This document shows positions 8,710 to 17,739 of a stretch of DNA of 64,000 bases, piece by piece (within the stretch, counting starts at the first letter, position 1; every line of letters begins with the position of its first letter). The position numbers and the translations under genes were made by a program. The notes under the pieces are model-generated. The model had not been told where the DNA came from. It did no database searches and worked only from the letters and a program-made list of their open reading frames with translations. This DNA is from Flavobacterium muglaense (GTDB taxonomy: Bacteria; Bacteroidota; Bacteroidia; Flavobacteriales; Flavobacteriaceae), in the NCBI RefSeq assembly GCF_014305155.1, contig NZ_JACRUK010000001.1, forward strand, positions 159,247-223,246, read 5' to 3'.

Positions 8710-8953
8710 GAAATAACGACTAACAATCACAAGAGCTTCATTTGATGTCTGTAAACAAAAATTTTAACTAATAATTGATATTTAAACGATCGACATCTGC
8801 TTAGCACAACAACTATTTTCGCTACTACCTTAATCTTTATTTTACTATTTTAACACAAAATCTAAATCGTTTCGTAGAACATTAAAGTCTTACAAGTATC
8901 AAAGTAGTATTCGAAAAATATCATTTCATTTAAACATCTAATAACAAAATAAA

Positions 8954-10048
8954 ATGTCTGAAGATTTGCAACAATACGCAAACATGCCTCTTAAACAACT
9001 CCCTAACAGAGTTTGGAGAACGTATGAAGGAGGAGCATTAATCGATAAGTGGAAAAAAGACAGTCCGCAAGTTGATGGCACCATGCCCGAAGAATGGATC
9101 ATGTCTACTATCACCGCAAGAGGTAAAAACAGACCCGAAGAAGAAGGTCTCTCCATTATTAGTACTCCTTCAGGAAACAAAACACTGAAAGAATTAGTGG
9201 ATTCTAATATTAAATTATTTTTGGGCGAAAAACATGCTGCAAAATATGGAAGTACTGGAGTATTAATAAAAATGCTAGACTCGCTTGACCGATTGACCAT
9301 TCAAGTTCATCCTGATAAAGCATACGCAAGAACAATGTTAAATTCTGAATTTGGAAAAACAGAGTCATGGTATGTACTCGATAATCGAGAAATAAATGGA
9401 GAAAAAAGCGCCGTTTATTTAGGCTTTAAAGAAGGAGTAACCAAGCAAAAATGGACCGAATACTTCGAGAGTCAAAACACAGCAGCCATGTTGAATTGTC
9501 TTCACAAAATAGAAGTGAAGCCTGGAGATGCGTTTATGATTTACGGTGGAGTACCACATGCTATAGGTAGTGGTTGTTTTTTAATGGAAGTCCAAGAACC
9601 CACAGATTACACAATGCGAGTGGAGAAAACAACCCCCAAAGGACTAACCATTGGAGATGAACTCATACATCAAGGTGTAGGCATAGAAAACATGTTGAAC
9701 TGTTTTCATTACGACACCTACTCTATCGATCAAGCGCTTTCAAATTGGAAAATCATTCCCGAACTGTTAGATTCATCCAATGAATATGTTTTAAAAACCA
9801 TTTTTAATGAAAAGCACACAGATTGTTTTGGCCTGAACGAATTAGAATTAAAGGGTACTTATCAGCTAACGAACAATGGTGGCTTTTTCGTGGCCGTAAT
9901 CTATTCTGGGGATGGTCATATTATTTGTAATGATAAGGAATACAGTTACTCTCAAGGCGATGAAATATTTTTTTCGGCTGCAATCGATGCGATTACATTT
10001 CAATCCAAATCCGAATCCAAAATATTGTTGTGCTATCCACCAAAATAA
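8954..10048 (+). CDS. type I mannose-6-phosphate isomerase family protein
   Basis: Zinc-dependent cupin-fold sugar-phosphate isomerase. The 364-residue protein shows the expected ligands: QVHPDK (Gln and His, near 115-120), KTESWYVL (Glu, near 136-143) and GGVPHAIG (His, near 195-202). A second jelly-roll half follows. Length is close to short bacterial ManA proteins. It lies 11 bp before the SDR gene, so both are probably one operon. Whether it isomerises mannose 6-phosphate or another sugar of this locus cannot be read from the sequence. Confidence 0.82.
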   Translation: MSEDLQQYANMPLKQLPNRVWRTYEGGALIDKWKKDSPQVDGTMPEEWIMSTITARGKNRPEEEGLSIISTPSGNKTLKELVDSNIKLFLGEKHAAKYGSTGVLIKMLDSLDRLTIQVHPDKAYARTMLNSEFGKTESWYVLDNREINGEKSAVYLGFKEGVTKQKWTEYFESQNTAAMLNCLHKIEVKPGDAFMIYGGVPHAIGSGCFLMEVQEPTDYTMRVEKTTPKGLTIGDELIHQGVGIENMLNCFHYDTYSIDQALSNWKIIPELLDSSNEYVLKTIFNEKHTDCFGLNELELKGTYQLTNNGGFFVAVIYSGDGHIICNDKEYSYSQGDEIFFSAAIDAITFQSKSESKILLCYPPK

Positions 10049-10059
10049 AAAAATAAAAT

Positions 10060-11643
10060 ATGAATTTATTTAATATCGAAAATAAAACAATTGTAATCAC
10101 TGGTGCTGTAGGTGTTTTAGGAAGCGAAATGAGCCGGTACTTATTACAAAACGGCGCAACAGTAATTATTTTACATTATAAAGAAGAACCCGTGCTACTT
10201 GCTATTGAAAACCTTAAAAAAATAAGCAGTAAAGTAGATGGTTATATATGCAACGTTCTTGATGAAGCCAGTTTACAAGAAGCTTGCGTAAAAATCATTG
10301 AAAAACATCACCAAATAGATGTGTTAATTAATGCTGCTGGAGGAAATATGCCCGGAGCTACAATAGCGGTTGACCAAAACATATTTGATGTAAAGATTGA
10401 TGATTTTAAAAAAGTAGTTGATCTTAATTTATTTGGTAGCGTGTTACCGTCCTTAATCTTCGGAAAAGAAATGGCCAAAAATAAACAAGGAATTATCATC
10501 AACATTTCATCCATGACAGCTCAAAGCGCCGTTTCTAGAGTTGTAGGATACTCTGCCTCCAAAGCAGCTATTGACAACTTTACAAAATGGTTATCGGTCG
10601 AATTAGCCTTAAAATTTGGAGAAGGACTTCGCGTGAATGCACTAGCTCCAGGATTCTTTATTGGTAATCAAAACCGAGATTTATTAATTGACAAACAAAC
10701 GGGCACTTATACAGACCGAGGAAATTCTATCATTCAAAACACCCCAATGAAACGATTTGGAAACGTTGAAGAACTAAACGGTGCAATTCATTTTCTCTGT
10801 TCAGAAGCATCAAAGTTTGTAACTGGAGTTGTAATTCCGGTTGATGGTGGTTTTAGTGCTTATATCGAAAATTACAAGCGCAGCATTGAAAACCTAGCGC
10901 AATCAGGCATCAAAATTATCTGTTATAACTTCATGCCGGTATTAGACTGGACAAGAACCTCATTGGATTATGAACTAGAAGACGGATCCAAAGCACTACG
11001 ATTTGATAAAACGGCCTTTGCCTCCTTCGAATTGTATTTGCTAAAGCGTCCAGATGCCGAAAAATCTTATAGTGAACTAGAAATAAAAGAAGCTACAGCC
11101 TATTTTAAAACGTTGTCTGAAGCAGAAAAAAATCAACTAACAAAAAACATAATTGCAGGTTTACCAGGAGCTGAAGAAGGATATACTTTAGAAAAATTTC
11201 AAGCCATTCTACATACTTATAAGGCCATTAATGCCCAAAAATTAAAAGAGAATTTAGTTTTTTTCTTAAAACAAATCACTCCTACAGCAACACAAAATGG
11301 GGTATTAATGTGCCTGCACCCAGATGACCCACCCTACCCTATTTTAGGATTGCCACGAGTAGCCAGTACCGAAGCCGATTATGCGTATTTGTTCCAACAA
11401 GTTCCGGCTCTTTCTAATGGTATCACTTTTTGCACTGGATCACTTGGCGTTCGTCCAGATAATGATCTAGTACAACTATTTAAAAAATTTGCTGATCGTG
11501 TACATTTTCTACATTTAAGAAGTACCAAACGCGACGACAAAGGAAATTTTTATGAAGCTAACCATTTAGAAGGCGATGTAGATATGTTTAGCGTGGTAAG
11601 AGAAGTGCTGCTTGAAGAAAAAAAGAAGAAAATTAATTGGTAG
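10060..11643 (+). CDS. SDR oxidoreductase (fructuronate reductase type) fused to a truncated mannonate dehydratase
   Basis: Residues 1-267 are a complete short-chain dehydrogenase: TGAVGVLG cofactor motif (14-21), NAAG, the YSASK catalytic pair, then APGFF and the usual VDGG end. SDRs of this type stand in for UxuB in Bacteroidota uronate clusters, reducing fructuronate to mannonate with NAD(P)H. From residue 268 the frame runs straight into UxuA sequence ([27 protein letters not shown]), which lacks its first ~80 residues and ends early by frameshift. The SDR part may still work; the UxuA part should not. Fusion by deletion at a short shared TTAT is a likely origin. Confidence 0.82.
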   Translation: MNLFNIENKTIVITGAVGVLGSEMSRYLLQNGATVIILHYKEEPVLLAIENLKKISSKVDGYICNVLDEASLQEACVKIIEKHHQIDVLINAAGGNMPGATIAVDQNIFDVKIDDFKKVVDLNLFGSVLPSLIFGKEMAKNKQGIIINISSMTAQSAVSRVVGYSASKAAIDNFTKWLSVELALKFGEGLRVNALAPGFFIGNQNRDLLIDKQTGTYTDRGNSIIQNTPMKRFGNVEELNGAIHFLCSEASKFVTGVVIPVDGGFSAYIENYKRSIENLAQSGIKIICYNFMPVLDWTRTSLDYELEDGSKALRFDKTAFASFELYLLKRPDAEKSYSELEIKEATAYFKTLSEAEKNQLTKNIIAGLPGAEEGYTLEKFQAILHTYKAINAQKLKENLVFFLKQITPTATQNGVLMCLHPDDPPYPILGLPRVASTEADYAYLFQQVPALSNGITFCTGSLGVRPDNDLVQLFKKFADRVHFLHLRSTKRDDKGNFYEANHLEGDVDMFSVVREVLLEEKKKKINW

Positions 11644-11800
11644 AACAGATGCTCTTATCCCCATGCGGCCAGATCACGGCCACCAAATGCTTGACGATTT
11701 GTCCAAAAAAACAAATCCTGGCTATTCGGCAATAGGTAGATTACGAGGACTAGCTGAACTTCGTGGATTAGAATATGGCCTAGCAAAAAATCTAGACTAA
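10861..11800 (+). pseudogene. uxuA: mannonate dehydratase, N-terminally deleted and frameshifted
   Basis: Mannonate dehydratase converts D-mannonate to 2-keto-3-deoxygluconate. The remnant keeps conserved blocks such as [42 protein letters not shown] and HLRSTKRDD. The first ~80 residues are gone. After LLEE the frame breaks at an A7 run (11618-11624): the conserved end ([27 protein letters not shown]) continues in the +1 frame to a stop at 11800. Removing one A restores a match to the family. Deletion and frameshift together make loss of function very likely. Confidence 0.88.
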
Positions 11801-12169
11801 ATAGTACTGCTAGGCATTAGACATAGAAAATCAAGATTCTTAGATTGAACTTACTTCTTATCCAAAAAGAAAATAAATTCCTTAACTTACTATTAGACGT
11901 AAGTTCAATTGCGAATATAGATCTTAAAAACAAATCAAGCTCTCAACTTTCTATGACACAGAACTTTTTACAATTTTCCAATCACAGACATTTTACAAAA
12001 CTGTAAATTATTTGCAGGATCTTGATAAACAAAGGAAGTCAACAACTTTTGTTGCTCAAACCCTTGCTTAAACGACTATCAGGTTGTTTACCAAAATCAT
12101 TTGTAATAGCGTGTTTATTTCAAAACTTACTGCGCTACTAAAGAGCCATTCCATGCAATTGTATTTAAA
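11801..12169. other. gene-free stretch between uxuA remnant and gntR
   Basis: About 370 bp with no credible ORF. It holds the inverted repeat at 11844-11909 and otherwise AT-rich DNA. Genes usual in such clusters (uxaC, kdgK, KDPG aldolase) are not here. Confidence 0.6.
11844..11909. repeat. 11-bp perfect inverted repeat with 44-nt spacer
   Basis: ATTGAACTTAC (11844-11854) and GTAAGTTCAAT (11899-11909) are exact reverse complements. The spacer contains a partial further copy (CTTAACTTAC). It could be a long hairpin at the 3' end of the uxuA message or two operator half-sites; no transposase is nearby. Confidence 0.5.
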
Positions 12170-12226
12170 ATGTCATTTTGTCGAAGAAAAAAAATATTAT
12201 AAAACTAATTTGGTTAATTTCGCTAA
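12170..12226 (+). promoter_or_regulatory. promoter region of gntR (intact copy)
   Basis: TTTTG (12176-12180) is followed about 25 bp later by TAATTTGG, a partial TAnnTTTG box, within a 57-bp segment conserved at 6891-6947 before the gntR remnant. Conservation between the two copies suggests that it holds promoter and operator elements, possibly for autoregulation. Confidence 0.45.
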
Positions 12227-12272
12227 ATTATTGCCGTTATTCATTACCCATTAATTTTCATTTTGACACCCC

Positions 12273-12989
12273 ATGACACCAGAAGCAGAAGCTAAAATTG
12301 ACAGTCATAAAATACAGCAATTAATTATTACTAAGGTGAAAAATTTAATTGAACATAAGAATTTGGAATTTGGAGACAAATTACCTTCGGAAAGAGTAAT
12401 GTCTGAAAATTTCAACGTTAGTCGCAGAAACGTTAGGGAAGCGATCAAAAAATTAGAATTAAATGACTTGGTAATATCCATTCCACAGTCAGGAACATTC
12501 ATCGCAAATATTGGCCGAATTGCCTTAATAGGTATTATGGAAGACCTATTAAACATCAAAGATCAAGACTTTAAATCATTGATCGAAACAAGAGAGCTAC
12601 TAGAGTTGCAAATAGTTGGTCTCGCTGCCGAAAGAAGATCGGAAGAAGAATTAGAACTAATTGAAGACAAATTCAATAATTACAAAACAAAATTCTTAAA
12701 CGGCGAAGATGCTTTTCAAGAAGATTTACTTTTCCATTTATCTATTGCTAGAGCTTGCGGCAACAGTACCCTGAATACATTAATGCTTCAAATTACGCCC
12801 AAGCTAATCAAAGCATATCAAAACAACCGTGTTTGTAATAAAGGGGAATTTATGATAGATATTAATAAATTCATCGACTTAAAAGAACTCAGAAGACATC
12901 AGGATATTTATGAAGCTATTAAAGATAAAAATGCTCCACTTGCCATCGAAAAAATGAAGATTCACTTTGAAATGATCACACAATTGTAA
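12273..12989 (+). CDS. GntR-family regulator, FadR subfamily (FCD domain)
   Basis: DNA-binding regulator of 238 residues. A winged helix-turn-helix occupies about 12-80 (FGDKLPSERVMSENFNVSRR, then SQSGTFI-like wing IPQSGTFI). The all-helical FCD ligand domain follows (ETRELLELQIVGLAAERR; FHLSIARACGNSTL; C-terminal RRHQDIYEAIKDK). FCD regulators commonly respond to uronates and other organic acids. By context it should control the SusCD/uronate locus, perhaps through the palindrome at 1698-1711. A paralogous remnant lies at 7022-7138. Confidence 0.87.
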   Translation: MTPEAEAKIDSHKIQQLIITKVKNLIEHKNLEFGDKLPSERVMSENFNVSRRNVREAIKKLELNDLVISIPQSGTFIANIGRIALIGIMEDLLNIKDQDFKSLIETRELLELQIVGLAAERRSEEELELIEDKFNNYKTKFLNGEDAFQEDLLFHLSIARACGNSTLNTLMLQITPKLIKAYQNNRVCNKGEFMIDINKFIDLKELRRHQDIYEAIKDKNAPLAIEKMKIHFEMITQL

Positions 12990-13151
12990 CAATAATTGTC
13001 TAATTGTATCGGGTTAACCTTTGCTTTGAGATGGAAAATTGAAGAACAAAAATCGACATTATTGCTAAAGTTCCATTGCCAAACTGCCGTTGAATTTTGC
13101 ACTTCAGCCCGTCTGACGCAAAACCCTTAATAGCGTCTGGCATTTTTAGGA
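12990..13151. other. left flank of a cassette-like insert
   Basis: No gene. Base composition differs from the surroundings, with a GC-rich imperfect hairpin GTCTGACGC / GCGTCTGGC (about 13111-13141) next to the end of the SUKH gene. With the right flank (13755-13836, containing CCGCTAACGG) it frames a single gene of unrelated function inside the uronate locus. Confidence 0.4.
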
Positions 13152-13754
13152 TTAACTTACAGTGTCTTCATTGATAAACTCATATTTATTTTCGATTAAA
13201 TTTTTTAAATATTCCTCGAAGCTGTCTGCAATTACACTAAAATCGTCAGGGTCGTGTAAAAATCTTATAATTTGTCCCATTTTTCCTTTGTCAGATGGAG
13301 TGAAATCAATAAACAACTGTGATGTTCCCCCGTTGTTCGAGCAGTCTGAAAAGTGAAGCCATTTTAGTAAATTTGATTGATTAGTGATTTTATCGGAAAT
13401 TTTAAGCTCGTTGTATCGTCTATCGATATAATCTGAATAATATTCGATTGCTTCGTTTTGATTTTCTATAATCTCTTTGGTGGACAATAAATAATATGGA
13501 TACTCTTCAACGTCAGAGCCAAGAAAATAAAAGGATATTTCTTCTCCAGCGTATTCTCTCCAATAAGTTCCATCAACATATTCAAGAATACCAATCAAAG
13601 CATCTGGAATATTTGGATATACATTTTTTAATTTCTCGATGTCTTCTTTTGTTGCACCTTGTTTTACTTTTTCAAAATGCTCCCAATCTTCCTCTGCACC
13701 ATTGTCAAAATACGCTTTTTTAAGTCCTAATAAATATTGTTTAACTAATTCCAT
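13152..13754 (-). CDS. SMI1/KNR4 (SUKH) family protein, probable immunity-type protein
   Basis: Two-hundred-residue cytosolic protein. It has the SUKH pattern: an early acidic helical region with ATKEDIEKLKNVYPNIPDAL (about 34-53), a central IxxFLGSD-like strand, and the late GGTSQLFIDFTP ... GQIIRF ... DSFEEYLKNLI segment. SUKH proteins often neutralise secreted toxins, and lone copies are common as orphan immunity genes. No toxin gene is adjacent. Unusual flanks and its unrelated function suggest acquisition as a single-gene cassette. The product's specificity cannot be told. Confidence 0.75.
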   Translation of the reverse strand: MELVKQYLLGLKKAYFDNGAEEDWEHFEKVKQGATKEDIEKLKNVYPNIPDALIGILEYVDGTYWREYAGEEISFYFLGSDVEEYPYYLLSTKEIIENQNEAIEYYSDYIDRRYNELKISDKITNQSNLLKWLHFSDCSNNGGTSQLFIDFTPSDKGKMGQIIRFLHDPDDFSVIADSFEEYLKNLIENKYEFINEDTVS

Positions 13755-13836
13755 TATTACCTGTCTTTAAATAGTTATTTGTCGTTGCAATGTGGTCAGA
13801 TATGCTTACCGCTAACGGTCTTATTACAGTCTGAAA
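13755..13836. other. right flank of the SUKH cassette
   Basis: Eighty-two base pairs between the start of the SUKH gene and the end of the SDR gene, containing TACCGCTAACGGTC. No terminator is obvious for either gene. It should include the SUKH promoter; no clear TAnnTTTG box was seen. Confidence 0.35.
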
Positions 13837-14625
13837 TTAATCCTCGTTCGAAGGTTTACCAATAGTCGCTAGAATGCCTCCATCCACATAAATAATTTGT
13901 CCGTTTACAAAGTCACTTGCTTTTGACGCTAGAAACACTGCTGTTCCAGCCAAGTCTTCAGGGTTTCCCCATCGAGCTGCCGGAGTTCTATTAATTATAA
14001 AGTCATTAAAAGGATGTCCATCCACACGAATAGGTTCTGTTTGAGTGGTTGCAAAATAACCTGGACCAATTCCGTTTACTTGAATATTGTGTTTTGCCCA
14101 TTCTGTAGCAAGGTTGCGAGTTAACATCTTTAAACCTCCTTTTGCAGCAGCATAAGCCGAAACACTATTTCTACCTAATTCACTCATCATAGAACAGATA
14201 TTGATGATTTTTCCTTCCTTACGTGCAATCATTTGCTTACCCACTAACTGCGACATAATAAAAGGACCTACTAAATCCACATCGATTACTTGTCTAAAAT
14301 CAGCAATAGGCATTGTAATAGCCAATTCTCGTTTAATAATTCCGGCGTTATTCACTAAAATATGAATATCTCCTAGTTCTTGGCCAATCAGTTCTATAGT
14401 CTTGGCAGCAGCAATCTCATCCGTCACGTCAAATAAATAACCTGACACGGCATACCCCTTGCTTTTGTAATAAGCTAGCGCATCATCCATCTTGGATGGC
14501 GTAGTTCCAGTAATTACAAGTTCGGCACCAGCTATTGCTAATCCTTCGGCCATTGCTAATCCTAGACCGTGAGTACCTCCTGTTATTAGCGCTCTTTTTC
14601 CTTTTAAATTAAATAAAGTCATCAT
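13837..14625 (-). CDS. SDR oxidoreductase, gluconate 5-dehydrogenase / KduD type
   Basis: NAD(P)-dependent sugar-acid dehydrogenase of 262 residues. Motifs: TGGTHGLG (16-23), NNAG, the catalytic Ser in ICSMMSELGR, YAAAK, and GPGYFATTQTEP. The SMMSELGR segment and TPAARWG...FLASKASDFVNG match IdnO (gluconate 5-dehydrogenase), while the ATTQT segment recalls KduD (2-dehydro-3-deoxygluconate 5-dehydrogenase). Either reaction fits uronate or ketogluconate breakdown. It is transcribed opposite to the rest of the locus. Alternative start at Met2. Confidence 0.85.
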   Translation of the reverse strand: MMTLFNLKGKRALITGGTHGLGLAMAEGLAIAGAELVITGTTPSKMDDALAYYKSKGYAVSGYLFDVTDEIAAAKTIELIGQELGDIHILVNNAGIIKRELAITMPIADFRQVIDVDLVGPFIMSQLVGKQMIARKEGKIINICSMMSELGRNSVSAYAAAKGGLKMLTRNLATEWAKHNIQVNGIGPGYFATTQTEPIRVDGHPFNDFIINRTPAARWGNPEDLAGTAVFLASKASDFVNGQIIYVDGGILATIGKPSNED

Positions 14626-14870
14626 TATCTGTTACCGTTCGTTGATTTTAAATCCTTTTCATAAGGTATTAATCGAATTTATAACCCGACATAACTTAAT
14701 GAATAAAGTAACGAAAAAATAATCAATTGCTTATCGTTTTATAAATTGTAGTTTGGATTTTTTACACAATCATATCTCAGTGTATCTTTTAGCCACATTA
14801 TGAAAATTACCCAACGTTTACTTGGTGGTAAGACAGCTTATATGCGCTTACCATACTATATAATTGAAAG
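14626..14870. other. intergenic, no gene
   Basis: About 245 bp upstream of the SDR gene and downstream of the LRR gene. It must contain the SDR promoter, but I find no clear consensus. No RNA or repeat was recognised. Confidence 0.5.
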
Positions 14871-14904
14871 CAAAAAAAAACCTGTGAAATAAAATTTCAC
14901 AGGT
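14871..14904 (-). terminator. terminator of the LRR gene
   Basis: Ten-base-pair hairpin ACCTGTGAAA / TTTCACAGGT (14880-14889, 14895-14904). On the minus strand it runs into nine T residues. Confidence 0.88.
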
Positions 14905-14953
14905 ACAACTAACTTATTATAAAACAAACATTTTTAAATAACTAATTCCATAA

Positions 14954-15808
14954 TTAATCCTCAGATACTAATGGTCTTTCTTTATCGATAGAAATATCTA
15001 ATAAAACAGTAGCTCCATTATTATTGATCATTGTCATATTTAATATATCCAATAGCGCTAATTTTCTTGAAACCAAACCATTGAATTTATTATAAGAAAC
15101 ATTCATTTCTTTTAAATTACTCATATCTTCTAATTCAAAAGGCACTTGTCCGTCCATGTTGTTTTCAAACAAACTAAGATTTTCTAGGTTCGTTAACTTA
15201 GCCATATTGTGACTTAACTTCCCGGTGATTTTATTACTACTTAATAATAAAGTTTTTAATGAAGCTATTTCATACATGGAAGCTGGAATTTGACCACCAA
15301 TTTCATTATTGTATAAAGCAATTGTTTCTAATTTTTTTAAATCACCAATTTGAGCTGGTAATTCACCCGTAAGTCTATTCATGAAAAGAACTAATTTTCT
15401 CAAATTACTTAATTCACAGATCGTACTAGGAATAGTACCAGAAAGTTTATTGAAAGAAAGATCCAAAACTATTAAACTTTTCAATTCGTTGATACGCGTA
15501 GGTATTGTTCCTGAAATATTGTTTTTATGTAAATCTAACTTAGTAAGGTTTACAAGGTTCGCAATATCATTTGGGATCATCCCACTTAAATTATTGTCGG
15601 CTAAATTTAAACCTACCACTTTATCAGCTACCACTTTTACACCAAACCAATTCTCTACATCCTGAGACATATCCCATTTTATATTCCAACTATTTCCGTT
15701 AGTTGATTGGTACATCTTAACTAATGCCGCTTTTTCAGTAGAAGAAACAGACGCCATCATTGAAACAGAGGCTAATAATGTGAATAATAAAGTAGAGATC
15801 TTTTTCAT
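14954..15808 (-). CDS. secreted leucine-rich-repeat protein (plant-type LRR)
   Basis: Exported protein of 284 residues from the preferred start MKKISTLL; the open frame extends 14 codons further upstream, but the Lys-Lys-hydrophobic signal peptide starts here. After the signal (ending near SMMASVSS), a cap region with ALVKMYQSTNGNSWN and NWFGV resembles plant LRRNT-like caps. About eight LRRs of the form LxxLxLxxNxLSGxIPxxI follow. There is no visible type IX C-terminal domain or anchor. It probably binds a protein or glycan outside the cytoplasm; ligand unknown. Confidence 0.82.
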   Translation of the reverse strand: MKKISTLLFTLLASVSMMASVSSTEKAALVKMYQSTNGNSWNIKWDMSQDVENWFGVKVVADKVVGLNLADNNLSGMIPNDIANLVNLTKLDLHKNNISGTIPTRINELKSLIVLDLSFNKLSGTIPSTICELSNLRKLVLFMNRLTGELPAQIGDLKKLETIALYNNEIGGQIPASMYEIASLKTLLLSSNKITGKLSHNMAKLTNLENLSLFENNMDGQVPFELEDMSNLKEMNVSYNKFNGLVSRKLALLDILNMTMINNNGATVLLDISIDKERPLVSED

Positions 15809-15993
15809 AATCGGTTGTATTGTGGATTGTTTGATGAAATAAAAGTACAACTAAAGTTGACTATCAACAAAAATAATCGACGAACTACACTATTTAGCAT
15901 TTAACATATATACAATTCCTACAAAATAAAACAAGTGTAAATACCGAAAAATAAATTATTACATTTGGCCTACAAACATAAAAATCAAAGAGC

Positions 15994-16476
15994 ATGGAAC
16001 TTAATTTTTACGCACTAGCAGTTGCCTCATTTTCAACGCTAATTGTTGGTTTTATTTGGTATAACCCAAAAGTTTTCGGTACCATTTGGATGCGAGAATC
16101 AGGCATGACAGAAGAAAAAATGAAAGGAGCTAACATGCTTGCTATATTTTCTATGGCTGTATTCTATGCTTTTCTAATGTCGTTCATCATACAATCACTA
16201 GCCATACATCAATTTGGCGTTTATAGCCTAATTGGAGGAGATGTTGCCCATGCAAAACCCTCATACGCCGCTTTTATGGCCGACTATGGATCTCATTTTA
16301 GAACCTTCAAACACGGAGCTCTTCATGGATTTATTACTGGTTTATTTCTCGCCCTTCCAATAATTGGAACTAACGCATTGTTTGAAAGAAGAAGCTGGAA
16401 ATACACTTTGGTATCGGGTGGTTTTTGGATCGTATGCTTTACATTGATGGGCGGAATCATTTGTGCTTGGGTCTAA
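15994..16476 (+). CDS. DUF1761 family membrane protein
   Basis: A 160-residue protein with four hydrophobic segments (about 5-25, 48-68, 105-125, 135-158). The start MELNFYALAVASFSTLIVGFIWYNP matches the DUF1761 pattern, with WYNPKVFG in the first loop. The function of this family is not known. It stands alone, divergent from the LRR gene. Confidence 0.8.
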   Translation: MELNFYALAVASFSTLIVGFIWYNPKVFGTIWMRESGMTEEKMKGANMLAIFSMAVFYAFLMSFIIQSLAIHQFGVYSLIGGDVAHAKPSYAAFMADYGSHFRTFKHGALHGFITGLFLALPIIGTNALFERRSWKYTLVSGGFWIVCFTLMGGIICAWV

Positions 16477-16575
16477 ACTCTACCACAAATCATAAAATTA
16501 GTTAAAGTCTGCTTCATTTATTTTATCCTTTGACTTAAAATATTACTTTAGTCAAAATACAAATTACACCATCAA

Positions 16576-17739
16576 TTGAACGCACAATTTTCATTTAAAA
16601 TCTTTACTGCAGTCGACACGCTACCCGAAAAATGGGACACTCTAGCGCGTAACAATATATTTTTAACCACAGATTACCTATCTATTCTTGAGCAATCGGC
16701 ACCAGAGAACATGATCTGTCATTATATAGGAATCTATAAAAACGAGCAATTAGCGGGTATTTCAATTTCACAATTTCTAGACTTGAGTACAGTAAGTTCT
16801 TTTGGAGAACGCGATAGCTGCATGAGAACGAAGGTTCGTAGTTTTGTATTTAAAAATTTTAGTTCCAATGTACTAGTCATTGGAAACAATATGCTTACAG
16901 GCCAAAACGGTTGTTGTTTTGATGACAGTATACTAGCTTCTGAAAGATATGTTTTATTGCAAAAAGCAACTAGGGAACTTAAATTAAAATTAACTGCTCG
17001 AAAGTTAAAAATTCATCTTACCATTTTTAAAGATTTCAATGAAATTGAACTAGAAAATTTTAAGATTCCAGCATTCAAGACCTACTATAAGTTTACAACC
17101 CAACCCAATATGATTTTAGATATTAGGGAAAACTGGCATTCATTTGATGATTACATCAATAACCTAAGTAAAAAATACCGTGATCAATATAAAAGAGTTC
17201 GTAAAAAAGCGGATGGTATAAATAAACGAAAGCTATCGCTTGACGAGATTACTGCTTATAGAACTAGAATTCATGAGCTATATCTGAATGTTGCTCAAAA
17301 CGCTCCCTTTAATACTTTCTACCTTACCGAAAATCATTTTGAGGTTTTTAAAAAGTCATTAAAGGATAATTTTTTATTTTATGGCTACTTTATCAATGAC
17401 CACTTAATAGGTTTTAATACATTAATCAAAAACGGCAAAGACATAGATACTTACTTCTTAGGATATGACGAGACCTGCCAACGAGAAAAGATGTTGTACT
17501 TGAATATGCTATATGACATGATTGCTTTTTCGACCAACAAAAAATACAAGCGTATTATTTTTGCTAGAACAGCGCTAGAAATAAAAAGTTCTGTAGGTGC
17601 TACTGCGGTAAACATGTATAGTTTTATGCAGCACAGCAATCCGTTAATTAATTTATTTATACCAACTATTTTTGGTTTTTTTGAACCAAAAATAGAATGG
17701 AAAGAAAGAAATCCTTTTAAAGAACTTAGCTCAAACTAA
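16576..17739 (+). CDS. FemAB/GNAT-like acyltransferase-fold protein
   Basis: A 387-residue soluble protein. The start is a TTG at 16576; the first in-frame ATG lies about 50 codons later and would remove conserved-looking sequence. The second half (SKKYRDQYKRVRKKAD near 200, then a GNAT-like strand pattern with FYGYFINDHLIGFNTLI and YFLGYDETCQRE) resembles the peptidoglycan-bridge/FemAB and GNAT superfamily. The substrate cannot be read. It overlaps the convergent lipid kinase by 4 bp. Confidence 0.6.
   Translation: MNAQFSFKIFTAVDTLPEKWDTLARNNIFLTTDYLSILEQSAPENMICHYIGIYKNEQLAGISISQFLDLSTVSSFGERDSCMRTKVRSFVFKNFSSNVLVIGNNMLTGQNGCCFDDSILASERYVLLQKATRELKLKLTARKLKIHLTIFKDFNEIELENFKIPAFKTYYKFTTQPNMILDIRENWHSFDDYINNLSKKYRDQYKRVRKKADGINKRKLSLDEITAYRTRIHELYLNVAQNAPFNTFYLTENHFEVFKKSLKDNFLFYGYFINDHLIGFNTLIKNGKDIDTYFLGYDETCQREKMLYLNMLYDMIAFSTNKKYKRIIFARTALEIKSSVGATAVNMYSFMQHSNPLINLFIPTIFGFFEPKIEWKERNPFKELSSN

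Noticed and set aside
11612..11800. 62-codon ORF after the SDR-UxuA fusion as a separate gene
   Set aside because: Its sequence is the conserved C-terminus of UxuA in the +1 frame, and its start is a TTG inside the preceding gene; it is a frameshift product.
12990..13836. Integron attC sites around the SUKH gene
   Set aside because: The flanks lack proper RYYYAAC / GTTRRRY core pairs in attC order, and no integrase is visible.
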